Assembly: GCA_004376435.1 (NCBI GenBank)
Contig: SOJS01000064.1
Coordinates: 1-6,176, forward strand
Source: Dehalococcoidia bacterium
Lineage (GTDB): Bacteria; Chloroflexota; Dehalococcoidia; Dehalococcoidales; JAUVZE01
Direction of reading: 5' to 3'
Length of the DNA: 6,176 nucleotides
The notes beneath the pieces are model-generated. The model was not told the DNA's origin and searched no databases. It was given only the letters and a program-made list of their open reading frames with translations. Position 1 is the first letter of the stretch; the number at the start of each line of letters is the position of its first letter. A program made the translations under genes and the position numbers. This document shows, one piece after another, positions 1-5,933 of this stretch.

Positions 1-912
1 CGCCTTCTCTTTGAGCTTGCCATATTCTTCACGCACCCGCTTCTGGATTTCGTTTATTTTGTCCTCAGCTAGGTGGCGGAACCTTCCCTGCAGCTTCAAA
101 TAGTCAGTAACCGGTCTCAGCTGGTCTAGGTCAAGGCTCAGCTTATATCTGCCGTTTTCTATCTCATAGAGGGGGAACATCCCCGTCTCCACCGCCAGGC
201 GACCTATCCTGATAGTAAGCTCAGTGGGGCACCGCCAGCCAGTGGGACAAACCGACAAGATATGAATATAAGCCGGACCTTCAGTCGCCGCTCCCTTTTC
301 CACCTTAGCCATCAAATCAAGCGGGTAGCTGGGGCAGGCAGTCGCCACATAAGGTATATCATGGGCAGCGGCAATGGCCGGCATATTCTTCTTCCAGGTA
401 ACTTGACCGATGCTCACCCTGCCCGCCGGTGAGGTAGTCGTTGAGGCGCCATAGGGGGTAGCTGAAGACCTCTGAATTCCGGTATTCATATAGGCTTCAT
501 TGTCAAAGCAAATGTAAATGAAATTATGCCCTCTCTCCATGGCTCCAGATAGTGCCTGAAGCCCGATATCAGAGGTGCCGCCATCACCAGCCATGGCAAC
601 AACACTAACCTCGGGCAGTTGCCTCCCTTTTCTCTTCATCACCTTCAGGGCAGATTCTATACCGGAGGCAACGGCAGCCGCATTCTCAAAAAGGGTATGA
701 ATCCAAGGGACACTCCACGAGGTATAGGGTAGCTGGGAGGAAACAATTTCCATACAGCCGGTGGCATTGGCAATTATGACATTATCCCCCAGCGCCTTGC
801 AGGCAAGCCTCACCGCCAGCGCCTCACCACAACCAATACAAGCCCGATGCCCGGGGGCAAATCTCTCCTTCCTGCTTATCAACCGGGGGATGTAAACCGT
901 CTGCTTATCCAT
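1..912 (-). CDS. porB: Pyruvate (2-oxoacid):ferredoxin oxidoreductase beta subunit, 3' end cut by window
   Basis: My translation from the ATG at 912-910 is open for 304 codons to the window edge with no stop; four-subunit beta chains are usually a little over 300 residues, so only the tail is missing. This is the thiamine-diphosphate and proximal [4Fe-4S] subunit of the oxidative decarboxylase. Seen directly: GHRACIGCGEA with Cys25 and Cys28, Cys53 in NATGCMEI and Cys222 in SVCPT. The 3- and 25-residue gaps between the first three match the cluster ligands of known pyruvate:ferredoxin oxidoreductases. The ThDP/Mg motif is GDGGTSDIG (109-117) followed by CFDNEAYMNTG (135-145). The start overlaps the alpha stop as TAATG, with only a weak purine-rich AAGAGAG before it, so translation is probably coupled to alpha. 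Substrate could be another 2-oxoacid, but pyruvate fits best. Confidence 0.95.
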   Translation of the reverse strand, partial: MDKQTVYIPRLISRKERFAPGHRACIGCGEALAVRLACKALGDNVIIANATGCMEIVSSQLPYTSWSVPWIHTLFENAAAVASGIESALKVMKRKGRQLPEVSVVAMAGDGGTSDIGLQALSGAMERGHNFIYICFDNEAYMNTGIQRSSATPYGASTTTSPAGRVSIGQVTWKKNMPAIAAAHDIPYVATACPSYPLDLMAKVEKGAATEGPAYIHILSVCPTGWRCPTELTIRIGRLAVETGMFPLYEIENGRYKLSLDLDQLRPVTDYLKLQGRFRHLAEDKINEIQKRVREEYGKLKEKA

Positions 913-2081
913 TACTCTCTTATTCCAAAAGTCTCAAATTCCTGGGGGCTTCCTTGGTGCGCTATTTCAATACCACGCTTGACTATCTCTTCAAAGCCGG
1001 CAACAGAAATATCCCTGCCGCCGAGACCACCGACAAAGCCGACTACCTTTGGTCTCTTCTCCATCTGGTATAAGGCTGCCCTAATCTCGGAGAGAACTGG
1101 TCCCAGCCCACCAAAGGAAAGGGCTCTATCAAGCACAATAAGAACCTCGGCACCCTTGACCGCCTTACGGATTTCGGCAAAGGGGAAGGGGCGCCACAGG
1201 CGAAGCTTTACCAGCCCGACATCCCCACCCTCATCTCTCATCCTGTCAATAGCCGTCATCGCCGTCTCACTGAAGCTGCCCATAGTGAGCAGGAGCACTT
1301 TGGCATCATTATGGTAGCCTTCCACGGCAGAGTAATGCCGCCCGAAGCTATCGCCAAACTCCTGCCAGCAGCGGTCAATCACCTCTCTCGCCCCCCTCAG
1401 GCTTACTTCCTGCGCCCACTTTGCCTCAGAATAGATAACCGGCGGCGCAAAGTCACCCATGGTCACCGGTTTGGTCGGGTTTAGGGGGAGGGGGTACTGG
1501 TTGGGCGGTAGAAAGCGGTCAACCTCAGCCAGCTCGGGTAAGAGCATCGGCTCAATCATATGGGACACGTGAAAGCCATCCAGATGAACCATCACCGGCA
1601 GTAAAACCTTCTTATCCTCAGCAATACGGAAGGCACAGAGGATGTTGTCAATAACCTCCTGCCCATTCTCGGTAAACATCTGAATCCAGCCGGTATCCCT
1701 AACTGCCATAGCATCGGAGTGGTCACCCCAGACGCTTAAGGGGGCCGATAGCGCCCGGTTAGCCACCGTCATCACTATCGGCAGACGCATTGATGAGGCA
1801 ATATAAAGCACCTCATGCATCAGCTCCAGCCCTTGACCGGCGGTAGCGGTAAAGGTTCTGGCGCCGGCGGCGGCTGAGCCAAGACAGGCGCTCATTGCCG
1901 AGTGCTCAGATTCAACCGGAATAAACTCGGCATCCAGCTCACCGTTAGCCACCAGCTCCGCCAGGTGCTCAACAATGTGTGTCTGCGGGGTAATGGGGTA
2001 AGCGGCAATAACATCGGCATTGGCTAGCTTGACCACCTCGCCAATGGCAACCGATACCTCCATGCCTACCCTGTTAGCCAT
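912..2081 (-). CDS. porA: Pyruvate (2-oxoacid):ferredoxin oxidoreductase alpha subunit
   Basis: The 389-residue protein has the normal length for the separate alpha chain of a four-subunit enzyme. It forms the active site with beta and binds the 2-oxoacid. Visible family motifs in order: YPITPQT (28-34), whose Thr lies at the substrate pocket in this family; ESEHSAM (57-63); a Gly-rich TATAGQGLELM (78-88); ANRALSAPLSVWGDH (107-121), whose Arg109 sits where the substrate-binding Arg of pyruvate enzymes is expected; DTGWIQMF (129-136); and the C-terminal domain with MGSFSETA (267-274), LRLWRPFP (293-300) and GGLGGRDIS (351-359). It is cytoplasmic with no signal peptide. The ATG overlaps the delta stop by one base (TAATG), with AAGGA four bases before the ATG. 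The alpha length and lack of a fused gamma domain argue against the 2-oxoglutarate type; a 2-oxoisovalerate-type substrate is not excluded. Confidence 0.95.
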   Translation of the reverse strand: MANRVGMEVSVAIGEVVKLANADVIAAYPITPQTHIVEHLAELVANGELDAEFIPVESEHSAMSACLGSAAAGARTFTATAGQGLELMHEVLYIASSMRLPIVMTVANRALSAPLSVWGDHSDAMAVRDTGWIQMFTENGQEVIDNILCAFRIAEDKKVLLPVMVHLDGFHVSHMIEPMLLPELAEVDRFLPPNQYPLPLNPTKPVTMGDFAPPVIYSEAKWAQEVSLRGAREVIDRCWQEFGDSFGRHYSAVEGYHNDAKVLLLTMGSFSETAMTAIDRMRDEGGDVGLVKLRLWRPFPFAEIRKAVKGAEVLIVLDRALSFGGLGPVLSEIRAALYQMEKRPKVVGFVGGLGGRDISVAGFEEIVKRGIEIAHQGSPQEFETFGIRE

Positions 2082-2374
2082 TATTCCTTCTCCTCAACCA
2101 TGGTTATCACCCCGGTCGGGCACTCTTTAGCGCAGATACCGCACCCCTTGCAGTAGTAAAGGTCAGCCTCAAAGTAGCCGTCATCATTCTGGTTAACACA
2201 CCCCTCGGGGCAGAATATCTGGCAGATGGCACACTTGATACACCTATTAAAATCATAGGTCGGCTTCTGTGACCGCCAGTCGCCAGTTTTATACTGGCGG
2301 GCGTTTCCTGGCTCAGTTACTATGGAGCCAATCTCTATGTCTCTCCAGGTTAGCTCACCCTCGGGCTTAGTCAC
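2081..2374 (-). CDS. porD: Pyruvate (2-oxoacid):ferredoxin oxidoreductase delta subunit (2x[4Fe-4S] ferredoxin)
   Basis: The 97-residue protein is a ferredoxin-like subunit that passes electrons from the beta-subunit cluster to external ferredoxin. Two CxxCxxCxxxCP motifs are visible: Cys45/48/51/55 and Cys75/78/81/85, each followed by Pro, as expected for two [4Fe-4S] clusters. A ninth cysteine (Cys59 in CPEGCV) lies just after the first motif and is not needed for either cluster. The N-terminal part contains YKTGDWRSQKP (28-38), which is typical of the delta chain before its first cluster and separates it from generic ferredoxins. The start is GTG, overlapping the gamma reading frame by 8 nt; a GAGGAG lies about 10 nt upstream, a rather long spacing, so coupling to gamma translation is likely. 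Confidence 0.95.
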   Translation of the reverse strand: MTKPEGELTWRDIEIGSIVTEPGNARQYKTGDWRSQKPTYDFNRCIKCAICQIFCPEGCVNQNDDGYFEADLYYCKGCGICAKECPTGVITMVEEKE

Positions 2375-2933
2375 TTATTACTGTCTCCTCATAAGCTCTT
2401 TTCATGGCGTTAATGTTTCTCTCGGCTAGCCGACCAAACCGCCTCTTCAGCGGCTCAACCACGGACTCCAGTTTAACCACCTCGGTAGCCTTTATCATAG
2501 CGCCCACCATAGTGGTATTGGTAATGGGAACCCCCAGTAACTCCCGGGCAATTCTGGTAGCATCAATGGTCGCCAGCCGCTGTTTTATGTCAAATTCAGA
2601 CTTAATTTCCCTGGCTGACCTGGCAGTGTTAATCACCACTACCCCATCATCCTTAAGGCCAGAGGTAACATCCACAATACGCAGCAAATTAGGGTCAAGC
2701 ACAACCACGACATCGGGTTCAGTAATGCCGGCTCTTACCTTAATCTGCTTACCGCTGATGCGGACAAAGGCTAATACCGGCGCCCCCCTCCGCTCCGGAC
2801 CAAAGCTGGGAAATGCCTGGGCGAATTTACCCTCGCCTATCGCCGCCTTCGCCAAAAGCTCGGCTGAGGTAACCGCCCCCTGACCACCTCGCCCATGCCA
2901 TCTAATTTCAACAAGCTGATTATCAGCAGTCAC
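2367..2933 (-). CDS. porG: Pyruvate (2-oxoacid):ferredoxin oxidoreductase gamma subunit
   Basis: The 188-residue protein has the usual gamma-subunit length. The gamma domain packs on the alpha/beta core and contributes to CoA handling and complex assembly. Seen directly: HGRGGQGAVTSAELLA (13-28), the signature Gly-rich start of this domain; FPSFGPERRGAPV (41-53); VVVLDPNLL (76-84); and TNTTMVGAM (138-146). It is the first gene of the operon in the order gamma-delta-alpha-beta, an arrangement well known from archaeal and Thermotoga-type enzymes. The GTG start at 2933 is supported by AGGAG at 2940-2944 with a 6-nt spacer. An in-frame ATG is not available nearby. It lies only 25 nt downstream of tRNA-Arg with no promoter seen in between. 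The gene is called porC in some systems. Confidence 0.94.
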   Translation of the reverse strand: MTADNQLVEIRWHGRGGQGAVTSAELLAKAAIGEGKFAQAFPSFGPERRGAPVLAFVRISGKQIKVRAGITEPDVVVVLDPNLLRIVDVTSGLKDDGVVVINTARSAREIKSEFDIKQRLATIDATRIARELLGVPITNTTMVGAMIKATEVVKLESVVEPLKRRFGRLAERNINAMKRAYEETVISD

Positions 2934-2939
2934 TCCGGT

Positions 2940-2944
2940 CTCCT
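2940..2944 (-). promoter_or_regulatory. Ribosome binding site deciding the GTG start of the gamma subunit
   Basis: The minus strand reads AGGAG, then ACCGGA, then GTG. This strong site is placed between the tRNA-Arg 3' end and the gamma gene. It supports the GTG over the two upstream ATG codons near 2948-2954, which are in another frame and end after seven codons at a TGA overlapping the GTG. Confidence 0.75.
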
Positions 2945-2958
2945 CTTCATCATAAAAA

Positions 2959-3031
2959 CGCCCCTGGAGCGACTCGAACGCTCGCGCCCAGCTCCGGGGG
3001 CTGGTGCTCTATCCAACTGAGCTACAGGGGC
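2959..3031 (-). tRNA. tRNA-Arg (anticodon CCG), with C instead of U at position 33
   Basis: All four arms fold by hand. The acceptor stem GCCCCTG/CAGGGGC pairs perfectly; the D stem is GCTC/GAGC with loop AGTTGGATA, which carries the A20 expected of bacterial Arg tRNAs; the anticodon stem is CCAGC/GCTGG with loop CCCCGGA; the T stem is GAGCG/CGCTC with loop TTCGAGT. The variable region is four bases (GCGC) and the discriminator is G73. The 3' CCA is not encoded. The loop is exactly seven bases, so the anticodon is CCG (reads CGG, Arg). Position 33 is C, whereas U33 is nearly universal in elongator tRNAs. Every other element looks functional, so I call it a tRNA and not a pseudogene. It reads into the oxidoreductase operon 25 nt downstream. 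Confidence 0.92.
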
Positions 3032-3040
3032 CCTTATATA

Positions 3041-3046
3041 ATTATA
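3041..3046 (-). promoter_or_regulatory. -10 box for tRNA-Arg and probably the oxidoreductase operon
   Basis: A perfect TATAAT on the minus strand ends 9 nt before G1 of tRNA-Arg. A start site about 7 nt after the box would leave a leader of only about 3 nt (AGG) before the mature tRNA. The best -35 at normal spacing is TTTCAT (three of six matches), which is weak. It is the only good promoter-like site between the upstream transporter gene and the operon. Confidence 0.55.
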
Positions 3047-3084
3047 ATACAACATAGCCAGTAATGAAACCATAAAACACCCTC

Positions 3085-4443
3085 TTAGGCATACCTTACA
3101 ATCAGCAATAGATGGCACATAGCAACCACAATAATCATCGCCGGCAGCGCATATTTAATGAATCTCCCCCAGCCAATAGGATAGCCTTCTTTCTCGGCAA
3201 TGGCTGTCCCGACCACATTGGCTGAGGCGCCAATCGGGGTGGCATTGCCACCGATGTCCGTGCCCAGAGCCAGTGTCCAGCTTAATGTTGGCAGGCTTAA
3301 GCCATATGTCCGCGACAGGCTAGCAATCACCGGCACCATAGTGGCGGCAAAGGGAATATTGTCCACTATCGCCGAGGCAAAGGCAGAGACCCACAGGATA
3401 ATGGGTATCAACAGCAACAGGTTCCCCCCTGATACAGTACCGATATACTCAGCCAGCATCCTCAGCACCCCTGTCCCCTCCAGCCCGCCAACAGTAATAA
3501 AAAGACCCATGAAGAAAAGCAGGGTGCGCCAGTCCACCCTTTTTATGATGTGGGGCGCCATTCTGGCAGCAGCCAGCAGGGTAAGGAAGGCGGCAATAAC
3601 GCCAATTAAAGCCACCGATATCCCCGTCTGGGCATGAGTAACCAGCAGGACCACCACCAGAATAAAGATAGCCGTGTTTATCCGAAACAGGTGAGGGTTA
3701 ATAATCGCCTCTGACGGCTCAGGATAATGGTTAATAGGAGTATCGGCTCCTTTATGAGAGGAGGTAAGGGTTTTACGGAAGGCAAAGTAGAAAAAGCCCA
3801 GGGCTAAAATCATCCCCACCCAGGCAATAGGACCGGTGTTAACAGCAAAGTCAGTAAAGGTATAACCAAAGGCGGTGCCGATGATTATGTTGGGCGGGTC
3901 ACCGCACATAGTGGCGGCGCCGCCGGTGTTAGCGGCAAAAATCTCGGCAATTATTACCGGCACCGGGTCAAATTTAAGCAACCTAGCCAGCTCAATGGTG
4001 ACCGAAGCCATAAACAGCATGACGGTGATGCTATCAATGAACATCGCCAGAAAGCCGGAAAGAAGCATAAAGGCAATCAGGATGGGAACAACCCGATAAT
4101 TGACCAGCTTAGCCGTCAGCAGGCATATCCAGCGGAAAAAGCCGACCTCACCCAGCCCCTCCACCATGACCATCATGCCGCCGATAAAGACAATGGTCTG
4201 CCAGTTTACCCCGTAGGACTCTATGTGCTCCTGTCCCGGCACCCAGAACCGGAACTGACCGAGCTGGGCAAAATTCAAAACGCTTAAAACTTCCGCCGGG
4301 CTCTTTAAGACAACCAGGAAGACGACTATTATAGTCAGGGCGGCGCCAATAAGGGCGGGGATAAAGCGATGTACCTTGCCACCTACGATAGCAATAAACA
4401 TAACGGCAAAGATGGCAATGGCAAGGATTTGGCTTAATATCAC
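3085..4443 (-). CDS. ArsB/NhaD-type (ion transporter superfamily) membrane permease, probable Na+/H+ antiporter
   Basis: The 452-residue, very hydrophobic integral membrane protein has about eleven or twelve likely helices. It has two homologous halves, typical of the ArsB/NhaD/P-protein group of the ion transporter superfamily. First half: VFIGGMMVMVEGLGEVGFF (85-103), FIDSITVMLF (135-144), TGGAATMCGDPPNIIIG (173-189). Second half: FFMGLFITVGGLEGTGVL (310-327), IVDNIPFAATMVPVI (359-373), GTDIGGNATPIGASANVVG (394-412). The Asp136/Asp361 and GDPPN/GASAN hairpin tips are the expected substrate region. A polar linker lies near 223-255. Likely role: sodium-proton exchange in the cytoplasmic membrane; arsenite or dicarboxylate transport cannot be ruled out and no ars genes adjoin it. 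The GTG start has GAGGG 4 nt upstream. It has its own promoter behind the neighbour's terminator. Confidence 0.88.
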   Translation of the reverse strand: MILSQILAIAIFAVMFIAIVGGKVHRFIPALIGAALTIIVVFLVVLKSPAEVLSVLNFAQLGQFRFWVPGQEHIESYGVNWQTIVFIGGMMVMVEGLGEVGFFRWICLLTAKLVNYRVVPILIAFMLLSGFLAMFIDSITVMLFMASVTIELARLLKFDPVPVIIAEIFAANTGGAATMCGDPPNIIIGTAFGYTFTDFAVNTGPIAWVGMILALGFFYFAFRKTLTSSHKGADTPINHYPEPSEAIINPHLFRINTAIFILVVVLLVTHAQTGISVALIGVIAAFLTLLAAARMAPHIIKRVDWRTLLFFMGLFITVGGLEGTGVLRMLAEYIGTVSGGNLLLLIPIILWVSAFASAIVDNIPFAATMVPVIASLSRTYGLSLPTLSWTLALGTDIGGNATPIGASANVVGTAIAEKEGYPIGWGRFIKYALPAMIIVVAMCHLLLIVRYA

Positions 4444-4486
4444 TATTCCCTCAAATCAGGAAGCATAAAAAGCTATGGGCTACGGT

Positions 4487-4495
4487 ATTATAGCA
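4487..4495 (-). promoter_or_regulatory. Extended -10 promoter of the ArsB/NhaD-type transporter gene
   Basis: The minus strand reads TGCTATAAT, a perfect TATAAT with the extended -10 TG. The expected start site lies near 4480, giving a leader of about 37 nt before the GTG at 4443. No good -35 hexamer is seen (TTTCAC at 17-nt spacing), as is common for extended -10 promoters. Its TG lies at the end of the U-tract of the preceding terminator. Confidence 0.6.
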
Positions 4496-4521
4496 AAAAA
4501 TCTCCCCCTGTGAAAGGGGAG
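4495..4521 (-). terminator. Rho-independent terminator after the CaCA exchanger gene
   Basis: On the minus strand CTCCCC and GGGGAG pair as a 6-bp GC-rich stem with an 8-nt loop (TTTCACAG), followed by ATTTTTT. It begins 3 nt after the exchanger stop codon. The position, stem and T-run fit an intrinsic terminator for the exchanger transcript, and separate it from the next gene. Confidence 0.8.
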
Positions 4522-4524
4522 TAT

Positions 4525-5526
4525 TTACCCCAGACCAATGCCGGCGGTAAACAGGGCATAGGCACCAAAAATATAGAGCCCGATTAAGATAACACCATAC
4601 CAGCTAATAACAAAAAAGGTCTTGCGCCTTAGCTGAAAGCGGAGTCCCAAGATAACCAGCAGGCTCATCACCATAGCCACTGCCGCCGTGATGAAGTGAA
4701 CTCTGGATACCGCCGCCAGAATAGGTCCCTGGGTATAGGCAAGGTCAGCCAGGACAATAATAACAATATCAAGTATATTAGCCCCCAGTATGTTGGCAAC
4801 CGCCATATCAATAGCACCAAGGCGGAGGGCGGCAAGAGCCACCACCAGCTCGGGCAGGGAGGTGGTAATGGCTAAAAAGAGGCTGCCGACAAAGCTGGCA
4901 TTCCAGCCAGTAGTGGTCGCAATCTCATCGCCGACAAATGACAGCCATATTCCGGCACCAATAATAGCCGCTGATGCCAGGGCAAACCTAAAATAGACCG
5001 TCCCGGCTGGAAGCCCATCATAGCGGTGTGGAGCAGGCGGTGGCTGGTTTCTTTGCTCAAAGAGGAATAGCTGCCTTGCCCCCACCAGATAGACGACGAG
5101 GATAATAATGCTGGAGATACCCACCCAGCCCAGAGATAGTCCGGAAAACCTCTCCCCGGCAAGAATAGTGCCGGCGGCGATGGCAATAAGCAATATGCCC
5201 ATACCCGCCGAGGCAATGTGCCTTGGGCTGGCTTGGCTCAAAACGGGGCTGGGGCGGTGGAGGATGTCAAGCAAAGCCAGAATGGTCAGGTTGAACAAAC
5301 AGCTGCCGAGGAGAGTGCCCAGAGCTAGGTCAGGCAGCTTAACCAAAGCCGCCGAGCTCACCCCGGTCACCAGCTCGGGCATAGTGGTAATGGCAGCAAC
5401 AAGCACCAGCCCTATCCATATTCGCCCCAGACCGGTCTTCTCGGCAATGGCATCACCGTAGCGGGCAAGCTTAGTCCCGGCAAATAGGATGATAGCCACA
5501 CAGATTAGAAACTCAAGCCAAACCAA
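4525..5526 (-). CDS. Sodium/calcium exchanger family (CaCA) membrane antiporter
   Basis: The 333-residue membrane protein has two alpha-repeats, the hallmark of cation/Ca2+ exchangers, with about ten helices. Repeat 1: AAITTMPELVTGVSSAA (44-60) and GTLLGSCLFN (70-79). Repeat 2: LAITTSLPELVVALAALRLG (218-237) and VANILGANILD (243-253). By alignment from memory with the archaeal exchanger NCX_Mj, Glu51 and Glu226 are the paired acidic ligands, Ser75 is kept, and Asn79/Asp253 reproduce its Asn/Asp asymmetry; Ala249 replaces a Ser of repeat 2, and Thr48 a Ser of repeat 1. A cytoplasmic loop (about 151-176) links the halves. Exchange of Na+ or H+ for Ca2+ is the likely role; the exact ions are inferred. 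The start is TTG with AGGAG 9 nt upstream. It ends at its own terminator. Confidence 0.92.
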   Translation of the reverse strand: MVWLEFLICVAIILFAGTKLARYGDAIAEKTGLGRIWIGLVLVAAITTMPELVTGVSSAALVKLPDLALGTLLGSCLFNLTILALLDILHRPSPVLSQASPRHIASAGMGILLIAIAAGTILAGERFSGLSLGWVGISSIIILVVYLVGARQLFLFEQRNQPPPAPHRYDGLPAGTVYFRFALASAAIIGAGIWLSFVGDEIATTTGWNASFVGSLFLAITTSLPELVVALAALRLGAIDMAVANILGANILDIVIIVLADLAYTQGPILAAVSRVHFITAAVAMVMSLLVILGLRFQLRRKTFFVISWYGVILIGLYIFGAYALFTAGIGLG

Positions 5527-5535
5527 AGATTAAAG

Positions 5536-5540
5536 CTCCT
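5536..5540 (-). promoter_or_regulatory. Ribosome binding site supporting the TTG start of the exchanger
   Basis: The minus strand reads AGGAG, nine bases, then TTG GTT TGG. The site supports TTG at 5526 as the real start, and the protein from there begins directly with the first hydrophobic helix (WLEFLICVAIILFAG), as expected for the family. Confidence 0.65.
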
Positions 5541-5564
5541 GTGGAGATTAACTGCTAAAAGCAT

Positions 5565-5570
5565 ACTATA
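5565..5570 (-). promoter_or_regulatory. Possible -10 box of the exchanger gene
   Basis: TATAGT on the minus strand lies about 38 nt before the TTG start. No convincing -35 hexamer is seen at 16-18 nt (AGGCTT at 17). It is the best candidate in the short divergent gap between the exchanger and the tRNA-Ser remnant. Confidence 0.3.
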
Positions 5571-5619
5571 CCGAGGGCAAACTCGTAAAGCCTTCAAACT
5601 ACCGCCGACAAAAGACCTC

Positions 5620-5628
5620 TGTTATAAT
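5620..5628 (+). promoter_or_regulatory. Extended -10 promoter upstream of the tRNA-Ser remnant
   Basis: The plus strand reads TGTTATAAT, a perfect TATAAT with the extended -10 TG. The last base is 8 nt before G1 of the tRNA remnant, so transcription would start at or within a base or two of the mature tRNA 5' end. No clear -35 hexamer. The promoter looks intact even though the tRNA is not. Confidence 0.55.
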
Positions 5629-5635
5629 GGGGTGG

Positions 5636-5674
5636 GGAGAGGTGTCCGAGTGGCTTATGGTGCCGCTCTCGAAA
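5636..5674 (+). pseudogene. 5' half of tRNA-Ser (CGA), broken at the anticodon loop
   Basis: The sequence follows a bacterial tRNA-Ser: acceptor 5' strand GGAGAGG, TG at positions 8-9, D arm TCC-GAGTGGCTTAT-GGT, base G26, anticodon stem 5' strand CCGCT and loop CTCGAAA with anticodon CGA. An intact gene should continue AGCGG, a long variable arm, a TTCGA-type T loop and CCTCTCC. Instead it continues TTTGCTACTAGG, and I find no matching 3' half in the rest of the window. The break falls at the end of the anticodon loop, a classical crossover site for tyrosine integrases. A distant 3' half carried by an intron is a less likely alternative. D-stem pair 10-25 is T-T, a small flaw. Confidence 0.8.
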
Positions 5675-5684
5675 TTTGCTACTA
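5675..5684 (+). repeat. Inverted copy of the 10-bp island repeat, touching the tRNA break
   Basis: TTTGCTACTA begins immediately after the tRNA-like sequence. It matches the reverse complement of the tandem repeat at 5793-5813 (TTTGCTAATA) at nine of ten bases. The position beside the presumed crossover suggests an integrase core or arm binding site. Confidence 0.5.
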
Positions 5685-5792
5685 GGTGTCCCAAATGGTA
5701 GTTTTAGATACAAAATAGTACTTTGGCGTTACTTGCCCAAAACCTGTATTGAGCGTAGAAAACCATCTGGTAACATTGAGTTTTATTTAGTC

Positions 5793-5813
5793 TATTAGCA
5801 AATTATTAGCAAA
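5793..5813 (+). repeat. Two tandem copies of TATTAGCAAA at 11-bp period
   Basis: TATTAGCAAA occurs at 5793-5802 and again at 5804-5813, exact copies with one base between. The 11-bp period puts both on nearly the same face of the helix, as for paired arm-type sites of a tyrosine recombinase. They face the inverted copy at 5675-5684. Confidence 0.6.
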
Positions 5814-5933
5814 ATTTCAGCCTCGGTTTAGCTTGGTTAGTTAGATCTCACAGCAACCCTGAAGCGTCTTTCCCATATCTGTGCAAGGTTAATAGTTCCC
5901 TCTCGCAGTAACTACAGAAGGCTGAACTTTCAG

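Noticed and set aside
847..1317. 156-codon plus-strand open frame
   Set aside because: It is antisense to the well-supported alpha and beta genes and has low-complexity Ser/Pro/Thr composition typical of a shadow frame.
2404..2883. 159-codon plus-strand open frame
   Set aside because: It is the antisense shadow of the gamma subunit gene, whose motifs are unambiguous.
2930..3118. 62-codon minus-strand open frame between the transporter and gamma genes
   Set aside because: It runs straight through the tRNA-Arg gene, overlaps the transporter 3' end and resembles no protein. Only its last seven codons (two ATGs, then a TGA overlapping the gamma GTG) could matter as a mini-leader, and nothing supports that.
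3200..3637. 145-codon plus-strand open frame (and a similar one at 3875-4099)
   Set aside because: Both are antisense to the ArsB/NhaD-type transporter gene and show no domain or ribosome site.
4872..5216. 114-codon minus-strand frame, plus plus-strand frames at 4790-4996 and 5108-5461
   Set aside because: All lie within the exchanger gene in other frames; the exchanger frame carries both alpha-repeats.
5640..5691. Direct repeat AGGTGTCC at 5640-5647 and 5684-5691
   Set aside because: Eight bases, one copy being ordinary tRNA-Ser acceptor/D-arm sequence; likely chance.
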